Origin: Pseudohalocynthiibacter aestuariivivens
GTDB lineage: Bacteria; Pseudomonadota; Alphaproteobacteria; Rhodobacterales; Rhodobacteraceae
Reading direction: 5' to 3'
DNA: 50,325 nt
NCBI RefSeq assembly: GCF_018457175.1
Contig: NZ_JAGFNU010000016.1
Span: 1 to 50,325 of the forward strand
Shown here: one piece after another, positions 16,757 through 25,121 of the stretch
Position numbering within the stretch: position 1 is the stretch's first letter
Layout of the letters: each line of letters opens with the position of its first letter
Program-made: the position numbers and the translations under genes
The notes under the pieces: generated by a model
What the model saw: the letters and a program-made list of their open reading frames with translations, nothing else
Told to the model about the DNA's origin: nothing
Databases searched by the model: none

Positions 16757-17424
16757 TGCGCGCTGCGGTTATTGTTTTTCCGGGGTCAAATTGCGACCGT
16801 GATCTTGTTGTCGCTCTAGAGCAGGCAGGCGCCGATGTTCAGATGGTCTGGCACAAGGACAAAGAGCTTCCTGCGGGGCTTGACCTCGTGGCGGTGCCAG
16901 GTGGGTTTTCCTTTGGTGACTATCTGAGGTGCGGTGCAATTGCAGCGCAATCACCAATTTGCCGTTCTGTTGTAAATTTTGCAGGTAAAGGTGGGTATGT
17001 CCTTGGTATCTGCAATGGTTTTCAGATTTTGACTGAAACAGGCTTGCTGCCGGGGGCCTTGCTACGTAACGCGGACCTTCATTATATCTGCAAATACGTT
17101 CCATTGACTGTTCAGACAGCAAACTCGGCCTTTACGCGCGGCTATACCAAAGGACAGAACATCAACATTCCGATTGCGCATCACGATGGGAATTACAACG
17201 TTGACCCGGAGACGCTGGGCAGATTGAAGGGCGATGATCGCATCGCTTTCACCTATGGCGACAACCCAAATGGGTCTACTGCAGATATCGCGGGCGTTCT
17301 ATCTGAAAACCGTAGGGTGCTTGGAATGATGCCACATCCCGAACGGGCGGCAGATTCCCGCCTCGGAGGTACGGACGGTACGGCGCTTTTCCGCGCGTTG
17401 GCTGACTCACTGGTTGCTGCCTGA
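16756..17424 (+). CDS. purQ: FGAM synthase glutaminase subunit
   Basis: A 222-residue class I glutamine amidotransferase that supplies ammonia to PurL. It opens with [14 protein letters not shown], carries [17 protein letters not shown], the nucleophile elbow [11 protein letters not shown] (Cys in G-I-C-N-G), and the His-Glu pair of the triad in MMPHPER. The frame is open upstream into purS, but the ATG at 16756 overlapping the purS stop gives the conserved N-terminus. Length matches stand-alone PurQ. Confidence 0.98.
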   Translation: MRAAVIVFPGSNCDRDLVVALEQAGADVQMVWHKDKELPAGLDLVAVPGGFSFGDYLRCGAIAAQSPICRSVVNFAGKGGYVLGICNGFQILTETGLLPGALLRNADLHYICKYVPLTVQTANSAFTRGYTKGQNINIPIAHHDGNYNVDPETLGRLKGDDRIAFTYGDNPNGSTADIAGVLSENRRVLGMMPHPERAADSRLGGTDGTALFRALADSLVAA

Positions 17425-17469
17425 GGAGTTTGTCTTGAGCGTCGGCAGTATCGCGCGTAAATTTACACC

Positions 17470-19236
17470 ATGACTGCCGATAACTCCCTGGTGAAAGCCG
17501 AATCCAAATCTGTGCGCATGTCTTGGCGGTTGCGCGGGATTCTGAGCGTTATGGTTTTTGTCGTCGTTGCGGTGGTTTGGTATACCAACATTTTACTGAC
17601 TGAACGGTTCACGGAAACCACACGGAACAAAGGGGAACTTCGCCTTTCTCTCTATTCCGGCAACTTGCTGAGTGAATTGAAGCGCAACTCGATCGTACCG
17701 CAGCTTTTAGCGCGTGACCCTTCGTTGATAGGTGCATTGAATTCCGGTGATTTTTCTCAGTCAACGCAACGGTTGATATCCTACCTTGACGAAATCGGCG
17801 CGGCCTCACTTCTCTTGCTGGATGACGACGGGCGGGTCGTGGCCGCGACGGACAGAAATCTGATCGGCTCTTCGCATCGCGCAGAAGCGTATTTTGTTGA
17901 GGCAGTTCGTTCTAACGATACAGTATTTCAAACTGTTAATAACGATAGCCGTGGCACGTTGTTCACCTATTCACGCAAGATCGAGATGGGCTCACGCAGT
18001 ATTGGCGTCATTGTTGTTGAAGTTGATCTGCGACAGTTTGAAACGCGTTGGGCCGGCATTGCAGCAGACGCTGTTTTAGTGCTGAACAGTGAAGGGAAAA
18101 TAATTCTTGCAACCGAGCCAAAATGGCGTGGTCTGAGAGAAGAAGAGGCGTTAGAGGCGCGTTCTGCACCATCTGCGATTGCGCGTGCGCTTCAGGCAAC
18201 AGCAGATTGGGCAGCACTGCCGCCAGACGCATATTTGCAGGGCGAGGCGGTTATGCGGCTGGAAACGCGCGTTCCGTTTCAGGGATGGCGGATCGCGTCC
18301 TTCACAACCTTCAATTCCGTGCGCGAACGAGTAAACGGGTTTTTGGCGCTTGAAATCATGACATTTGCAATGTTGCTTGCGCTGACCTTTTATCTTTTGT
18401 CCCGTAAAGCGCTGGTTCGATCGATGATATTTCAGCGGGAGTCAGCTGATCTCCGCCAATTGAATGCACGGCTGCAACGAGAGATTGCTGAGCGTGAAAA
18501 AGTGGAAAAAGACCTCGAAGTCGCCGAACAAACGCTGGCGCAGTCGTCAAAACTTGCGGCTTTAGGTGAAATGTCAGCGGCTGTCAGCCATGAACTTAAC
18601 CAACCCCTTGCGGCAATGAAAACCTACCTTGCCGGCGCACGCCTGTTGTTGCAGAGAAAACGACCGGACGAAGCCATGTCATCGTTTCAGCGCATAGACG
18701 ATCTGATCGAAAGAATGGGTGCGATCACCCGTCAGTTGAAAAGCTATGCCAGGAAAGGCGGCGAAGAGTTTGTGCCTGTCGATACGCGGTATGCGATATC
18801 TTCGGCACTATCGATGATGGAACCCCAGCTGAAAAGCCGTCAGGTAAAAATCACAACGACGATTCCGCGACATCCGGTTATGGTTATGGCGGATGGGTTG
18901 CGTCTGGAGCAGGTCATCATCAACCTTTTCCGGAACGCGCTTGATGCAACGAAAACTGCAGAATCTCCTGAAATTGAAATACTGCTTTCCGCAGGTGAGA
19001 CCGCAACATTGACCATACGTGATAACGGTGCAGGTATTGAAGACCTCGATAACCTGTTTGAGCCATTTTATACCACAAAGCGCCCCGGAGACGGGGTCGG
19101 GCTTGGGCTTGCAATTTCCTCGGGTATCGTAAACGACCTCGGAGGGCGGCTAACCGCAAGGAACGCTGTAAAGGGTGGGGCTGTATTTGAAGTGCAACTC
19201 CCCATATTAAGTGAAGAAATCGAAGCAGCCGAATGA
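17470..19236 (+). CDS. dctB: C4-dicarboxylate sensor histidine kinase DctB
   Basis: A 588-residue membrane sensor kinase. A first membrane helix lies at about residues 22-43 (LSVMVFVVVAVVWYTNILL). A periplasmic double-PAS sensor region follows (LDDDGRVVAATDRNLIG, NDSRGTLFTYSRKIEMGSRS, GVIVVEVDLRQFE), and a second membrane helix lies at about 295-314. The kinase core has a coiled linker, then the H-box AAVSHELNQPLAAMK, the N-box NLFRNALDA, the G1 box DNGAGIED and the G2 box GDGVGLGLAIS. This architecture and the H-E-L-N-Q-P-L-A-A motif are typical of DctB, which senses succinate, fumarate and malate. It precedes dctD by 8 bases. No dicarboxylate transporter gene is in the window, so its targets are elsewhere. 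Confidence 0.92.
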   Translation: MTADNSLVKAESKSVRMSWRLRGILSVMVFVVVAVVWYTNILLTERFTETTRNKGELRLSLYSGNLLSELKRNSIVPQLLARDPSLIGALNSGDFSQSTQRLISYLDEIGAASLLLLDDDGRVVAATDRNLIGSSHRAEAYFVEAVRSNDTVFQTVNNDSRGTLFTYSRKIEMGSRSIGVIVVEVDLRQFETRWAGIAADAVLVLNSEGKIILATEPKWRGLREEEALEARSAPSAIARALQATADWAALPPDAYLQGEAVMRLETRVPFQGWRIASFTTFNSVRERVNGFLALEIMTFAMLLALTFYLLSRKALVRSMIFQRESADLRQLNARLQREIAEREKVEKDLEVAEQTLAQSSKLAALGEMSAAVSHELNQPLAAMKTYLAGARLLLQRKRPDEAMSSFQRIDDLIERMGAITRQLKSYARKGGEEFVPVDTRYAISSALSMMEPQLKSRQVKITTTIPRHPVMVMADGLRLEQVIINLFRNALDATKTAESPEIEILLSAGETATLTIRDNGAGIEDLDNLFEPFYTTKRPGDGVGLGLAISSGIVNDLGGRLTARNAVKGGAVFEVQLPILSEEIEAAE

Positions 19237-19244
19237 GGGCATGA

Positions 19245-20576
19245 ATGGCGCAGGCCATGAAGATAGCAATCGTAGACGACGAGCAGGACATGCGGCAATC
19301 CATTAGTCAGTGGCTTGCATTGTCCGGATTTGACACCGAAACTTTTTCCAGCGCCGAGGACGCGCTGAAAGGGCTGGCAAATGATTATCCGGGCATTGTT
19401 GTCTCGGATATAAAGATGCCGGGTATGGACGGGATGCAGTTTCTCAAGAAACTGATGAGCGTTGATAGTGCGCTGCCAGTTATCATGATCACCGGGCATG
19501 GTGATGTGCCAATGGCGGTCGAAGCCATGCGCGTCGGTGCCTATGATTTTCTGGAAAAACCGTTCAATCCAGACCGGATGACCGAGCTCGCCAAAAAGGC
19601 GACACAGGCGCGCCGCCTGACGCTGGACAACCGTGCTTTGCGCCGCGAACTGGGGGATGGCACGACAATCATCAAAAAACTGATTGGCGCTTCGCCGGTG
19701 ATGGATCGTCTTCGCGAAGACATACTCGACCTGGGGCAGGCAGATGGCCATGTTCTGATCGATGGGGAAACCGGCACCGGAAAATCGCTCGTTGCTCATG
19801 CACTGCATGCTGTTGGGCCACGGGCGGGAAAGCGATTTGTTCTTTTGTCCTGTGCGGCGCATGAGGAAGATGAGCTTTGCAAACGGTTGTTTGGCCCGAT
19901 GGAGGAAGGTGGCTCACTTCCGCATGTTGAAGAAGCGCGCGGCGGAACGCTGGTGCTTGAAGATATAGAAGCGCTCAGCCAGACCTCGCAGGCACGTTTA
20001 CTGACCTTCATCAATGAGCAAGGCAGCCCGGCGGAAACCCGCGTCGTCGCGATTTGCAATCTCCAGGAGCAGAACAAAACCTGCGAAGATGCGTTGCGGC
20101 CAGACCTGTTTTATAGGCTTGCAGCAATGAAGATCACGCTGCCACCGCTCCGCCAAAGGGGTGAGGACGTGCTTGTTCTGTTTACGCGCCTTAGTGAACA
20201 GTTTGCTGAAGAATACGGCTGTGATGCACCGCAGGTCAGTGCGCAAGAGGCTGCGCAGCTGCTACAGGCACCATGGCCCGGAAACGTGCGTCAGCTGATA
20301 AATATTGCAGAGCGGGCAGTTCTGCAAAATCGGCGTGGGTCTGGAACAATAGCAAGCCTGTTGATGGCGGATAACGATGAAACGCAGCCTGTGATGACGA
20401 CGGAAGGCAAACCTTTGAAAGAATATGTTGAAGCATTTGAGCGGATGTTGATCGACAATACAATGCGACGTCACAAGGGCTCGATCGTCAATGTGATGGA
20501 CGAACTTTGTCTGCCGCGGCGCACTTTAAATGAAAAAATGGCTAAATACAGCTTGCAGAGGTCTGATTATCTTTAA
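19245..20576 (+). CDS. dctD: DctD-type response regulator lacking the GAFTGA sigma54-contact loop
   Basis: A 443-residue three-domain regulator. The receiver (1-125) has the acidic pocket IVDDEQ, the phospho-acceptor Asp55 in VVSDIKMPGMDG, and ITGHGDVPMAVEAMRVGAYDF. The AAA+ domain (about 145-370) keeps Walker A GETGTGKS (174-181), but where sigma54 activators read H-x-x-G-A-F-T-G-A it reads FGPMEEGGSLPHVEEA. Walker B reads GGTLVLEDIE instead of the usual hydrophobic-DE order. The arginine-rich sensor regions RPDLFYRLAAMKITLPPLRQR and PWPGNVRQL remain. The C-terminus has a Fis-type helix-turn-helix (CLPRRTLNEKMAKYSL). By family logic it should not activate sigma54 RNA polymerase in the standard way; it may act through sigma70, as NtrC of Rhodobacter capsulatus does. 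Confidence 0.88.
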   Translation: MAQAMKIAIVDDEQDMRQSISQWLALSGFDTETFSSAEDALKGLANDYPGIVVSDIKMPGMDGMQFLKKLMSVDSALPVIMITGHGDVPMAVEAMRVGAYDFLEKPFNPDRMTELAKKATQARRLTLDNRALRRELGDGTTIIKKLIGASPVMDRLREDILDLGQADGHVLIDGETGTGKSLVAHALHAVGPRAGKRFVLLSCAAHEEDELCKRLFGPMEEGGSLPHVEEARGGTLVLEDIEALSQTSQARLLTFINEQGSPAETRVVAICNLQEQNKTCEDALRPDLFYRLAAMKITLPPLRQRGEDVLVLFTRLSEQFAEEYGCDAPQVSAQEAAQLLQAPWPGNVRQLINIAERAVLQNRRGSGTIASLLMADNDETQPVMTTEGKPLKEYVEAFERMLIDNTMRRHKGSIVNVMDELCLPRRTLNEKMAKYSLQRSDYL

Positions 20577-21096
20577 GCTGTAAATCTTTTTCAGAACAAA
20601 AAGCAACACTATTCGAACTGCAAATTTTAAAATTATTTAAAGATTTGAGTCTTTTGGTAGTGTTTTTGGGGGACAGGCCCTGCGGTCATCGTCGAAGGGC
20701 GGGGCGTCCTGTTGATTTTCGCCATTGTAATCTCGGTGCAATCGCCCTTATGTTCACCCTACGGTGGTCCGACAAAAAACCGAGGCCACTTTGATAAGTT
20801 TCGCTGTTCATGAGGCACAGCAGGTAAAATTCCCTGCATTCCAGAACAGACCGATGTGGTCGTGAGACCAGAAATTTGCCTGTGATGCCGATTTCGGCAG
20901 GGCGTTTTAACAGGTGCCCCTTTAGGCATCGGAGAAGAACCGCGATGAGACGCGCATTGAGAATGGGAAGCAGCACGGGGGCCAGTTTGGTCGGCCTGTC
21001 GCGTTCCCACGTGTCCAACCTCGCCCAAACAAGACACAGCAGACCGTCTTCTACCCCACCGGGGTTAGAGCGACGGCGCGTGTGCAAAGAGAAAAT
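20577..21096 (+). other. Long leader and promoter region of rne
   Basis: 520 bases without a convincing gene. The first about 90 bases are AT-rich (poly-T and TTTAAAATTATTTAAAG), and the rest is GC-rich with many short inverted repeats. A weak sigma70-like pair is TTGTAA (20725-20730) and TATGTT (20749-20754) with 18-base spacing, which would give an rne leader of over 300 bases. A long structured leader fits the known autoregulation of RNase E through its own 5' untranslated region in other bacteria, but no named element is recognised here. Minus-strand open frames in this stretch show no domain. Confidence 0.4.
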
Positions 21097-23877
21097 ATGG
21101 CTAAGAAAATGCTCATCGACGCCACCCACGCGGAAGAAACCCGCATCGTGGTGGTCGACGGAAACAAGGTTGAGGAATTCGACTTTGAATCTGAAAATAA
21201 ACGCCAGCTAGCTGGCAATATATATCTGGCAAAAGTTACACGTGTCGAACCGTCGCTTCAGGCGGCGTTTGTTGACTACGGCGGGAACCGTCACGGATTT
21301 CTGGCTTTTTCCGAGATTCACCCAGATTATTACCAGATTCCTGTGGCAGATCGCGAAGCGTTGCTCGAAGAAGAACGCGCTTATGCCAAGTCACTTGATG
21401 ATGAAGAGGAAAATAAACCGGCGCCTAAGAAACGGCGGTCACGTTCTCGTTCCAGATCAAAAGCTGAAGATGTAAAATCTGACGACGCGATTGAGACAAA
21501 AGACACTGAAATTAACGGGATGGATCTTGTTGACCTTGGCGAAGAAACGCTTGAGGGCAGTTCGCCAATGGAGTTGGTTGCAGAGACTCCTGTCGAGACA
21601 CCAGCATCCGAAGAGAGTGTTGATGAAGAAGCTGTGTCAGAGAATGACGAACAGCCAGTTACGGTTGACGCCTCTGAGGAAGGTAACTTAGTTATCCAAG
21701 CTGCAGATGATGACAGTGACGATGAAGATACAGATTCTGACGCAAATCCCAGGGCGGATGCTTCTGAAAAAGACGACCAGATTGAATCTGTCGCTGATGA
21801 AGATGTAACAGAAGAAATTCGTCAGCCGCGCAAGCCGCGCGTGCGCCGCTATAAAATTCAGGAAGTGATCAAGGTTCGCCAGATTCTTCTGGTTCAGGTC
21901 GTAAAGGAAGAGCGCGGCAACAAAGGCGCTGCACTCACCACCTATCTTTCGCTTGCAGGGCGCTATTGCGTTCTGATGCCGAATACTGCGCGCGGGGGCG
22001 GTATCAGCCGCAAAATCACCAATGCCGCAGACCGTAAAAAACTGAAAGAAATCGCGACAGAGATTGATGTTCCGCAAGGGGCGGGGCTGATTATCCGCAC
22101 GGCGGGTGCTCAGCGCACCAAATCTGAAATCAAACGCGACTATGAATACCTGCAAAGGTTGTGGGAACAAATTCGCGAATTAACGCTGAAATCAACGGCA
22201 CCAGCTAAAATTTACGAAGAAGGCGATCTGATCAAGCGATCAATTCGTGACCTGTACAATCGTGAGATTGACGAAGTTTTTGTCGAAGGCGAGGCGGGCT
22301 ATCGTGTTGCCAAGGATTTCATGAAAATGATCATGCCGTCCCACGCCAAGAATGTGAAACGGTATCACGAAGCACTGCCCTTGTTTGCCCGTTTTCAGGT
22401 GGAAACCTATCTGGCTGGTATGTTCAACCCAACGGTTCAGCTGAAGTCGGGCGGGTACATTGTTATCGGCGTGACAGAGGCGCTTGTGGCAATTGACGTG
22501 AACTCTGGCCGCGCGACCAAAGAAAATTCGATCGAGGAAACGGCAACCAAAACCAATCTTGAAGCTGCTGAAGAGGTTGCGCGTCAGTTGCGCCTACGCG
22601 ACCTTGCGGGTCTGATTGTCATCGACTTTATCGACATGGAAGACCGGCGTAATAATGCCGCTGTCGAAAAGCGCATGAAAGACAAGCTGAAAACTGATCG
22701 CGCCCGTATTCAGATTGGCCGGATTTCTGGTTTTGGTCTGATGGAGATGTCTCGTCAGCGCCTTCGCCCCGGCATGATCGAAACAACGACTCAGCCGTGT
22801 CACCATTGCCATGGTACTGGTTTGATCCGTTCCGATGACAATCTGGCACTTTCGATTCTGCGTCAGCTTGAAGAAGAAGGTGTTCGCCGTCGTTCGCGTG
22901 AAGTTCTGTTAAAAGCCCCAATCGGGATTATGAACTTCCTGATGAACAACAAGCGGGAACATATTGCCCAGATCGAAGGGCGATATGGTTTGTCAGTTCG
23001 TGTGGAAGCTGATCCTCATCTCGTCAGCCCGGATTTCACGATTGAGCGGTTCAAGACAGCGACCAGAGTTGTCCCGGTTACAAGCGATGCGGTCGTATCT
23101 GTGGATACCTCGTTGATGGATCAGATTGACAGCATTGAAGAGGCTGAGGTGATTGTCGAGGCACCCGCAGCAAATGCTGAAGAGCAGGCTCCGCAGCCTA
23201 AAAAGCGCCGTCGTCGCCGTCGTCGTCGTCGTAGTGGGAACGGGCAAAACCAGCCTCAGGAACAAGAGACCGGGTCTGCTGATACCGAGGCAGCGGGATC
23301 TCAAGAAAGAGATGAAGGGCAAAGCCCTGAACCGGTAGCGGCAGCGGAGGCCGTTGTTTCTGAACCCACCTCTAACAGCGATGCTACAGTTGTGGTTGCC
23401 GAGACAGCGGAAGCCGAACCTGAGAAGAAGCCAAGAAAACGTGTGCCACGTCGGCGTACGCCAAAGGCGAAGGTTGCAGAAACTGATGTGGTGACAGACG
23501 CTGCGCCAGAAACTGTGGTTGAAGAGGTTGTAACAACCGACAGCGCGGCAGTTGAAACAGAGATGCAACCTGCTAAAAAGCCAGCACGCAAGCGCGCACC
23601 TGCCAAACCCAGGGCAAAATCCAAGGCTGCACTCGCAAAAGAAGCAAAGCAAAAAGAAACCGCAGCTTCTGAAGAAGGTGGAGAGACGAAAGAGAACGCA
23701 AAGCCTGACCTGCCTGCGCCAGAGCCTGTTGCGATAAGCCAGCCTGTTCCAATTGAACCTGCGGCAGATGAAACGACGCGTGTCGCAGCACTTTCTGCTG
23801 CGCCAAGTACCGCAGACGTGTCTGAAACCGCAGAACCCAAGTCCAAGAAAAAGGGCTGGTGGTCACTCGGTCGCTGA
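21097..23877 (+). CDS. rne: Ribonuclease E
   Basis: A 926-residue endoribonuclease of the degradosome. The N-terminus (MAKKMLIDATHAEETRI) and S1 region (YLAKVTRVEPSLQAAFVDYG) are present, but the S1 domain carries a long, highly acidic insertion (about residues 100-245). Catalytic metal residues sit in ALVAIDVNSG and GLIVIDFIDM, and the zinc link in QPCHHCHGTG. After about residue 650 the protein becomes a disordered tail with an Arg-rich tract (KKRRRRRRRRRS) and several K/R-rich blocks (KKPRKRVPRRR, KKPARKRAPAK), probably for RNA and partner binding, ending KKKGWWSLGR. An in-frame GTG at 21082 is less likely than the ATG at 21097. The terminator at 23907 follows. Confidence 0.96.
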   Translation: MAKKMLIDATHAEETRIVVVDGNKVEEFDFESENKRQLAGNIYLAKVTRVEPSLQAAFVDYGGNRHGFLAFSEIHPDYYQIPVADREALLEEERAYAKSLDDEEENKPAPKKRRSRSRSRSKAEDVKSDDAIETKDTEINGMDLVDLGEETLEGSSPMELVAETPVETPASEESVDEEAVSENDEQPVTVDASEEGNLVIQAADDDSDDEDTDSDANPRADASEKDDQIESVADEDVTEEIRQPRKPRVRRYKIQEVIKVRQILLVQVVKEERGNKGAALTTYLSLAGRYCVLMPNTARGGGISRKITNAADRKKLKEIATEIDVPQGAGLIIRTAGAQRTKSEIKRDYEYLQRLWEQIRELTLKSTAPAKIYEEGDLIKRSIRDLYNREIDEVFVEGEAGYRVAKDFMKMIMPSHAKNVKRYHEALPLFARFQVETYLAGMFNPTVQLKSGGYIVIGVTEALVAIDVNSGRATKENSIEETATKTNLEAAEEVARQLRLRDLAGLIVIDFIDMEDRRNNAAVEKRMKDKLKTDRARIQIGRISGFGLMEMSRQRLRPGMIETTTQPCHHCHGTGLIRSDDNLALSILRQLEEEGVRRRSREVLLKAPIGIMNFLMNNKREHIAQIEGRYGLSVRVEADPHLVSPDFTIERFKTATRVVPVTSDAVVSVDTSLMDQIDSIEEAEVIVEAPAANAEEQAPQPKKRRRRRRRRRSGNGQNQPQEQETGSADTEAAGSQERDEGQSPEPVAAAEAVVSEPTSNSDATVVVAETAEAEPEKKPRKRVPRRRTPKAKVAETDVVTDAAPETVVEEVVTTDSAAVETEMQPAKKPARKRAPAKPRAKSKAALAKEAKQKETAASEEGGETKENAKPDLPAPEPVAISQPVPIEPAADETTRVAALSAAPSTADVSETAEPKSKKKGWWSLGR

Positions 23878-23906
23878 TTAGCTAACAGATCAATATTGAA
23901 CGATAG

Positions 23907-23931
23907 ACGCCGGGGTTTACCCCGGCGTTTT
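23907..23931 (+). terminator. Rho-independent terminator after rne
   Basis: ACGCCGGGG (23907-23915), loop TTTA, CCCCGGCGT (23920-23928) and then TTT form a perfect 9-bp GC-rich stem 30 bases after the rne stop. The T-run is short, so it may also act on the opposite-strand tusA transcript. Confidence 0.85.
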
Positions 23932-23956
23932 CATGTGCGGGTCAAATGCGTTACTT

Positions 23957-24184
23957 TTAGCCTTTGCGAATGAAATAAACCTGCGTCGCGCCGGCGCGTT
24001 CCGAAGCAACGAGCGTGTGGCCACCCTCGGCACAGAAATGCGGGACATCAACGACCGCAGCCGGATCGTCCGCAAAAAGGCGCAAAACCTGACCACTTTC
24101 CATGGCTTTCAGGCGTTTGCGTGCTTTTAGCACCGGCAGTGGGCACAACAAGCCAAGAGCATCAATTTCATCATTCCATTTCAT
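23957..24184 (-). CDS. tusA: TusA-family sulfurtransferase
   Basis: A 75-residue TusA/SirA-family protein that relays persulfide sulfur. The signature LGLLCPLPVLKARKRL holds the active Cys14 in C-P-x-P, followed by LFADDPAAVVDVPHFC and a C-terminal YFIRK. TusA proteins feed tRNA thiolation, molybdenum cofactor or sulfur oxidation routes; which one applies here is open. I prefer the ATG at 24184; an in-frame GTG at 24211 would add nine residues not typical of the family. It is divergent from ccdA, another thiol-redox gene. Confidence 0.88.
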   Translation of the reverse strand: MKWNDEIDALGLLCPLPVLKARKRLKAMESGQVLRLFADDPAAVVDVPHFCAEGGHTLVASERAGATQVYFIRKG

Positions 24185-24294
24185 AGACCAGCGAGATAGG
24201 AGGGTTGCCACAACTTGTCCACGGCAATGTTACTTTATGTGCCCGTGACCTGATGCGATTGTTCGCGTATTGCATGGGAAAGAAGGAACTTCAG

Positions 24295-25047
24295 ATGTTC
24301 GGAATTGACCTGTTTGACGCCAGCCTCGTGCCCTCGATGATCGTTGCATTGTTAGGCGGTCTATTGTCGTTTCTCAGCCCTTGTGTCCTGCCAATAGTAC
24401 CGCCGTATCTTGCCTATATGGGCGGTATTACGATCAGCGAAATGGGCGAAGTCAGAACGGCGCGCCGCCGGGCGGTGCTTTCCGCATTTTTCTTTATTTT
24501 GGGGCTATCGACCGTTTTTATCCTGTTAGGCGCGACGGCCTCTGTGTTCGGGCGGTTCTTTTTGCAAAACCAGGAATGGTTCGTCATCCTATCTGGCGTC
24601 GTTGTTATGGTTTTTGGGGCGCATTTTGTGGGTGTGTACCGTATTCCCATTCTGGACCGTGAGGCGCGGATTGATGCGGGTGACAAAGGGGGGTCTGCCT
24701 TTGGGGCTTATCTGTTGGGGCTGGCGTTCGCCTTTGGCTGGACGCCATGTATCGGACCTCAGCTAGGGATGATCCTGTCTATTGCGGCACAGGATGGGTC
24801 TGTTTCACGAGGTGGTTTTTTGCTTGCGGTCTATGCGATGGGGCTTGGCATCCCGTTCCTGCTGGTTGCTGCGTTCTTTCCCAGCATGACCGGGGTGATT
24901 GCTTGGATGAAACGGCATATGATGCAGATAGAGCGGACCATGGGCCTTTTGCTCTGGACCGTGGGTTTGATGATGGTAACGGGTAAATTTACCGATCTTG
25001 CCTGGTGGCTGAATGAGAAATTCCCGGTCTTACAGAACTTTGGCTGA
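24295..25047 (+). CDS. ccdA: Cytochrome c biogenesis thiol-reductant transporter CcdA
   Basis: A 250-residue inner-membrane protein of the CcdA/DsbD core family, carrying electrons from thioredoxin across the membrane for haem ligation and disulfide reduction. The two redox motifs are visible: LSPCVLPIVPPYLAYMGG in the first membrane segment and GWTPCIGPQLG in the fourth. About six hydrophobic segments alternate with short loops. AAGGAAC eight bases before the ATG at 24295 marks the start; the frame is open about 90 bases upstream. It stands alone, without other ccm genes. Confidence 0.92.
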   Translation: MFGIDLFDASLVPSMIVALLGGLLSFLSPCVLPIVPPYLAYMGGITISEMGEVRTARRRAVLSAFFFILGLSTVFILLGATASVFGRFFLQNQEWFVILSGVVVMVFGAHFVGVYRIPILDREARIDAGDKGGSAFGAYLLGLAFAFGWTPCIGPQLGMILSIAAQDGSVSRGGFLLAVYAMGLGIPFLLVAAFFPSMTGVIAWMKRHMMQIERTMGLLLWTVGLMMVTGKFTDLAWWLNEKFPVLQNFG

Positions 25048-25121
25048 GCATTGCTGTTTTCAGGGCTTAATTTCGCGCAGAACCTTCGCTAGTCTTTGCT
25101 GAGCGTAGCAAAGGCAGGCAA

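Noticed and set aside
20686-21129. Two minus-strand frames in the rne leader
   Set aside because: They run antisense to the leader, have no recognisable domain, and one overlaps the rne start.
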